Positions 6,924-8,376 of a stretch of 8,376 nucleotides of DNA are shown in pieces; position 1 is the first letter of the stretch, and each line of letters begins with the position of its first letter. Under the pieces are notes generated by a model, which saw only the letters and a list, made by a program, of their open reading frames with translations, ran no database searches and was not told the DNA's origin. The DNA comes from an uncultured Collinsella sp. (GTDB lineage Bacteria; Actinomycetota; Coriobacteriia; Coriobacteriales; Coriobacteriaceae), in the NCBI GenBank assembly GCA_900754445.1, contig CAAECW010000058.1, positions 1-8,376 on the forward strand, in the 5' to 3' direction. The translations under genes and the position numbers were made by a program.

Positions 6924-7000
6924 CCGGGACGGGCGCGCTCGCGGCTTCCTTGCTCGCGTATTTCCCGTTGGTTTCGCGCCCGTTGCCGCGCCGTTTCCAA

Positions 7001-7096
7001 GATTGCGGTGCCGTTGGAGACGGCAAGATTTGGGTCGAGCCGGCCGAGGAGGTTATCCGCATCCGCACCGGCGAACATGGCCCCGCCGCGGTGTAG
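7001..7096 (+). pseudogene. C-terminal remnant of a PII nitrogen regulatory protein gene (GlnB/GlnK family)
   Basis: The frame ending at TAG 7094-7096 reads CGAVGDGKIWVEP followed by AEEVIRIRTGEHGPAAV. This matches the conserved C-terminus of PII proteins, including the PII signature (T/S)xxxGDGK(I/V)(F/W)V and the VRIRTGE segment. The signature Thr/Ser is Cys here. Upstream the same frame (SRPLPRRFQD) no longer resembles PII, there is no start codon or ribosome site, and the stop of the PF06541 gene lies only 77 nt before, so about three quarters of the roughly 112-residue protein is absent. The fragment seems to be a deletion scar left after loss of a PII gene. The homology is recognised by eye and the left boundary is approximate. 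Confidence 0.65.
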
Positions 7097-7112
7097 GACA
7101 ATCTTTCGCCTG

Positions 7113-7142
7113 ACGGGCGTGCCTCTCTTGGGGCGCGCCCGT
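7113..7142 (+). terminator. Hairpin after the PII remnant, possible terminator
   Basis: ACGGGCGTGCC (7113-7123) pairs with GGCGCGCCCGT (7132-7142): 11 pairs including one G-T wobble, and an 8-nt loop. The following TTCTCGTCT is only partly T-rich. It may end transcripts of the HD/membrane-protein unit, or may once have served the lost PII gene. It overlaps the -35 of the HAD gene promoter. Confidence 0.5.
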
Positions 7143-7155
7143 TCTCGTCTACAAT
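7128..7155 (+). promoter_or_regulatory. Putative promoter of the HAD phosphatase gene
   Basis: TTGGGG (7128-7133) and TACAAT (7150-7155) are spaced by 16 nt, with the start codon about 22 nt past the -10. The -10 is a good match; the -35 is poor and falls inside the preceding hairpin. The leader would be short, about 15 nt, and contains AAGGAG. Confidence 0.5.
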
Positions 7156-7177
7156 ATCGTGCAGACGAAGGAGAGGC

Positions 7178-8041
7178 ATGCCCATGATCAAGATGTTTGC
7201 GAGTGACTTAGACGGAACGCTGCTGAACGCCCTGCATGAGGCGGATGGGACCATCCGCCGTGCCATTCGCGAGCTGACCGAGGCTGGCCTGCATGTGGTT
7301 CCCGCGACCGGACGCTCGACGCTGCCGGTCGGCGAGCATGGCTTTACGGGCCTGGCGCTTGACGCCTGCTGCTCTAACGGCTCCATCGTGCGCGACAGTC
7401 ATGGCGAGGTGCTCAAAACCTGGACCATCGACCCGCAGGTTACCGAGGAGCTGCTCAAGGCGTTCCCGGACATTTGCTTCGACTGCTCCACGCCCGACGG
7501 CATGTTCTCGAGCGGTTCGTTCGAGATGCACCAGGCGGGCTTTAAAAAGGACAGCCCCATCAAGCGTATTGTGATGCGCGGCATGCGTGCACGTGGCGGG
7601 TATCACGAGGAGCAGTATTTCGATCAGTCGATCGGCGACATCCTGCGTCACGATGTATGCAAGATTAACTGTCGCGTGACCTCGCCCGAGCTGGAGCGCG
7701 ACCTTAAGGCGTATTTGGCCGAGCGATCGGACCGCGTGGTCAACGCGCCGTTCGATCCGGTGATGTTCGAGATCACGGACGTGGCGTGCAACAAGGGCGA
7801 GAGCGTGGCCTGGCTGGCGGGCTACTACGGCATTGCCGAGGATGAGGTCGCGGTTTACGGAGACGGCGGCAACGACATCGCCATGCTCAAACGCTTCCGC
7901 CACAGCTACGCGACCAAAAACGCAAGCGATGCCGCCAAGGCCGCCGCGAGCGCAACTATCGGCAGTTGCATGGTCCACGCCGTCCCCAAACACATGCTCG
8001 CCACCATGCGCAAGCAAAACTCTCGCACCGTCATCGAATAA
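7178..8041 (+). CDS. Cof-type HAD-superfamily hydrolase (HAD-IIB phosphatase)
   Basis: This 287-aa cytoplasmic phosphatase has all four HAD motifs: DLDGTLL with nucleophile Asp10 and acid/base Asp12, ATGRS with Thr44, the CNKGES Lys206, and GDGGNDIAML with Asp229 and Asp233 for Mg binding. The cap of about 120 residues between motifs II and III and the length fit the IIB (Cof/YidA/SupH-like) class, which dephosphorylates sugar phosphates, nucleotides or flavin-related compounds with broad specificity. The specific substrate is not predictable. AAGGAG (7168-7173) sits 4 nt before the ATG at 7178 and 10 nt before the in-frame ATG at 7184, so the true start could be two codons later. The gene appears to be a single-gene unit with its own promoter, followed directly by a hairpin. 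Confidence 0.92.
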   Translation: MPMIKMFASDLDGTLLNALHEADGTIRRAIRELTEAGLHVVPATGRSTLPVGEHGFTGLALDACCSNGSIVRDSHGEVLKTWTIDPQVTEELLKAFPDICFDCSTPDGMFSSGSFEMHQAGFKKDSPIKRIVMRGMRARGGYHEEQYFDQSIGDILRHDVCKINCRVTSPELERDLKAYLAERSDRVVNAPFDPVMFEITDVACNKGESVAWLAGYYGIAEDEVAVYGDGGNDIAMLKRFRHSYATKNASDAAKAAASATIGSCMVHAVPKHMLATMRKQNSRTVIE

Positions 8042-8070
8042 TGTGACAAAGGGACAGCCCCTTTGTCACA
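8042..8070. repeat. Perfect 12-bp hairpin with GGGACAG core (REP-like, possible 3'-end stabiliser)
   Basis: TGTGACAAAGGG (8042-8053) pairs perfectly with CCCTTTGTCACA (8059-8070) around a 5-nt loop, ACAGC. It abuts the HAD stop codon. It has no U tract, so it is not a standard intrinsic terminator. It shares AAAGGGACAG with the element at 2995-3020, which suggests a dispersed intergenic repeat family whose copies may protect or end transcripts. Confidence 0.7.
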
Positions 8071-8103
8071 GGTGACGCTGGTCTCTTGAAATACGAACAA
8101 ACA

Positions 8104-8133
8104 TTCGCATATCTAACTGCGCTTTGATAGAAT
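8104..8133 (+). promoter_or_regulatory. Putative extended -10 promoter for the small ORF
   Basis: TGATAGAAT at 8125-8133 is an extended -10 (TG, one base, then TAGAAT). A weak -35, TTCGCA (8104-8109), lies 18 nt upstream. The region is locally AT-rich compared with its surroundings. Transcription would start near 8140, giving a leader of about 58 nt before the ATG at 8198. Confidence 0.5.
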
Positions 8134-8162
8134 TGATACTGTTGGCGGCAGTTCCATGTGCC

Positions 8163-8197
8163 GGGCAACGCCCTCCATCTGATGGGAGGTGATGCCC
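8163..8197 (+). promoter_or_regulatory. Leader hairpin able to mask the Shine-Dalgarno of the small ORF
   Basis: GGGC (8163-8166) is complementary to GCCC (8194-8197), and CCTCC (8172-8176) to GGAGG (8185-8189). The second strand of this two-part helix is the ribosome site itself, GGAGGTGAT (8185-8193), a near-perfect match to the 16S 3' end. When folded, both the site and the bases next to the ATG are paired. Such self-masking is typical of type I toxin messages. The pairing is seen; the regulatory role is inferred. Confidence 0.55.
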
Positions 8198-8314
8198 ATG
8201 ACCGATCTGATTGATTTCGTGAGACTTCTGACCGCTTTGGTCTCGTTCTCCACGGCACTCGTCGGGCTTTCCGAGGCACTCAAGCAACGTTCGAAGCAAC
8301 GTAAGACGATATGA
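8198..8314 (+). CDS. Small hydrophobic peptide, type I toxin/holin-like (38 aa)
   Basis: The 38-residue product starts MTDLIDFVRLLTALVSF. It has a single hydrophobic, membrane-spanning stretch (about 7-25) and a basic tail ending KQRSKQRKTI. That layout, one short membrane helix followed by lysines and arginines, is shared with Gram-positive type I toxins and the 'putative holin-like toxin' peptides. I do not recognise it as a named family member. GGAGG lies 8 nt before the ATG at 8198, so this start is preferred over the ATG at 8192 (2 nt spacing). It has its own likely promoter and a leader that can hide the ribosome site, and a GC-rich hairpin follows. A matching antisense antitoxin RNA was not found; it could lie beyond the right edge. 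Confidence 0.6.
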   Translation: MTDLIDFVRLLTALVSFSTALVGLSEALKQRSKQRKTI

Positions 8315-8333
8315 GAAAGCCATTTGGGTTGCC

Positions 8334-8369
8334 TCCCCCGCGGCGCAGCTTCTTTCCGCGGGCTCGGGA
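8334..8369 (+). terminator. GC-rich hairpin after the small ORF
   Basis: CCCGCGG (8337-8343) pairs with CCGCGGG (8356-8362) around a 12-nt loop. Three further pairs, TCC (8334-8336) with GGA (8367-8369), are possible across a 4-nt bulge. It begins 20 nt after the stop. No U tract is visible before the window ends, so it could be a stabilising 3' structure rather than a terminator. Confidence 0.45.
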
Positions 8370-8376
8370 TGCCACA

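Noticed and set aside
6929..6983. 9-bp inverted repeat ACGGGCGCG / CGCGCCCGT after the PF06541 gene
   Set aside because: The 37-nt loop and lack of a T tract make it a weak terminator candidate; such GC-rich matches are common by chance here.
6832..7113. Plus-strand open frame of 93 codons spanning the end of the PF06541 gene and the PII remnant
   Set aside because: It is out of frame with both the membrane protein and the PII-like segment, Arg/Pro-rich, and has no ribosome site.
8066..8323. Minus-strand open frame covering the small ORF
   Set aside because: The opposite strand offers a promoter, a strong ribosome site and a sensible membrane peptide. The minus frame has none of these.

Overview
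This window most likely comes from a high-GC gut actinobacterium of the Coriobacteriia. The protein sequences and the GGGACAG-core intergenic hairpins look Collinsella-like to me. That placement is from memory of the family and was not searched.

Layout, left to right. The left 2.9 kb is one minus-strand operon for a polar amino acid ABC importer, read from right to left: substrate-binding lipoprotein (1879-2874), two permeases overlapping by 4 nt (1081-1740 and 251-1084), and an ATPase that runs off the left edge (start at 214). It has a good sigma70-type promoter at 2918-2947. A hairpin at 1765-1790 between the binding-protein and permease genes probably lowers permease expression relative to the binding protein. 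Next, 2875-3332 is intergenic. It holds a small REP-like hairpin, a regular array of six 15-bp elements in alternating orientation every 40 bp (3059-3274), and a strong terminator (3293-3331) for the gene to its right. That gene (3333-5114, minus) is a divergent relative of 1-deoxy-D-xylulose-5-phosphate synthase. It keeps the thiamine-diphosphate and catalytic residues but lacks the canonical residues for the substrate phosphate.

To its right, divergently transcribed on the plus strand, is a two-gene unit: a small HD-domain protein (5343-5900) and a PF06541 membrane protein with a long charged C-terminal extension (5904-6923). A decayed C-terminal fragment of a PII nitrogen-regulator gene follows (7001-7096). 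Then comes a Cof-type HAD phosphatase with its own promoter (7178-8041). After a perfect 12-bp hairpin (8042-8070), the right edge holds a 38-codon membrane peptide gene (8198-8314) with a strong Shine-Dalgarno that can be masked by its own leader. It resembles type I toxin or holin-like peptides.

The most interesting parts are the 40-bp-periodic alternating repeat array, the toxin-like small ORF with a self-masked ribosome site, the DXS-like enzyme missing its phosphate-binding residues, and the PII gene remnant. The rest is ordinary chromosomal housekeeping and transport.
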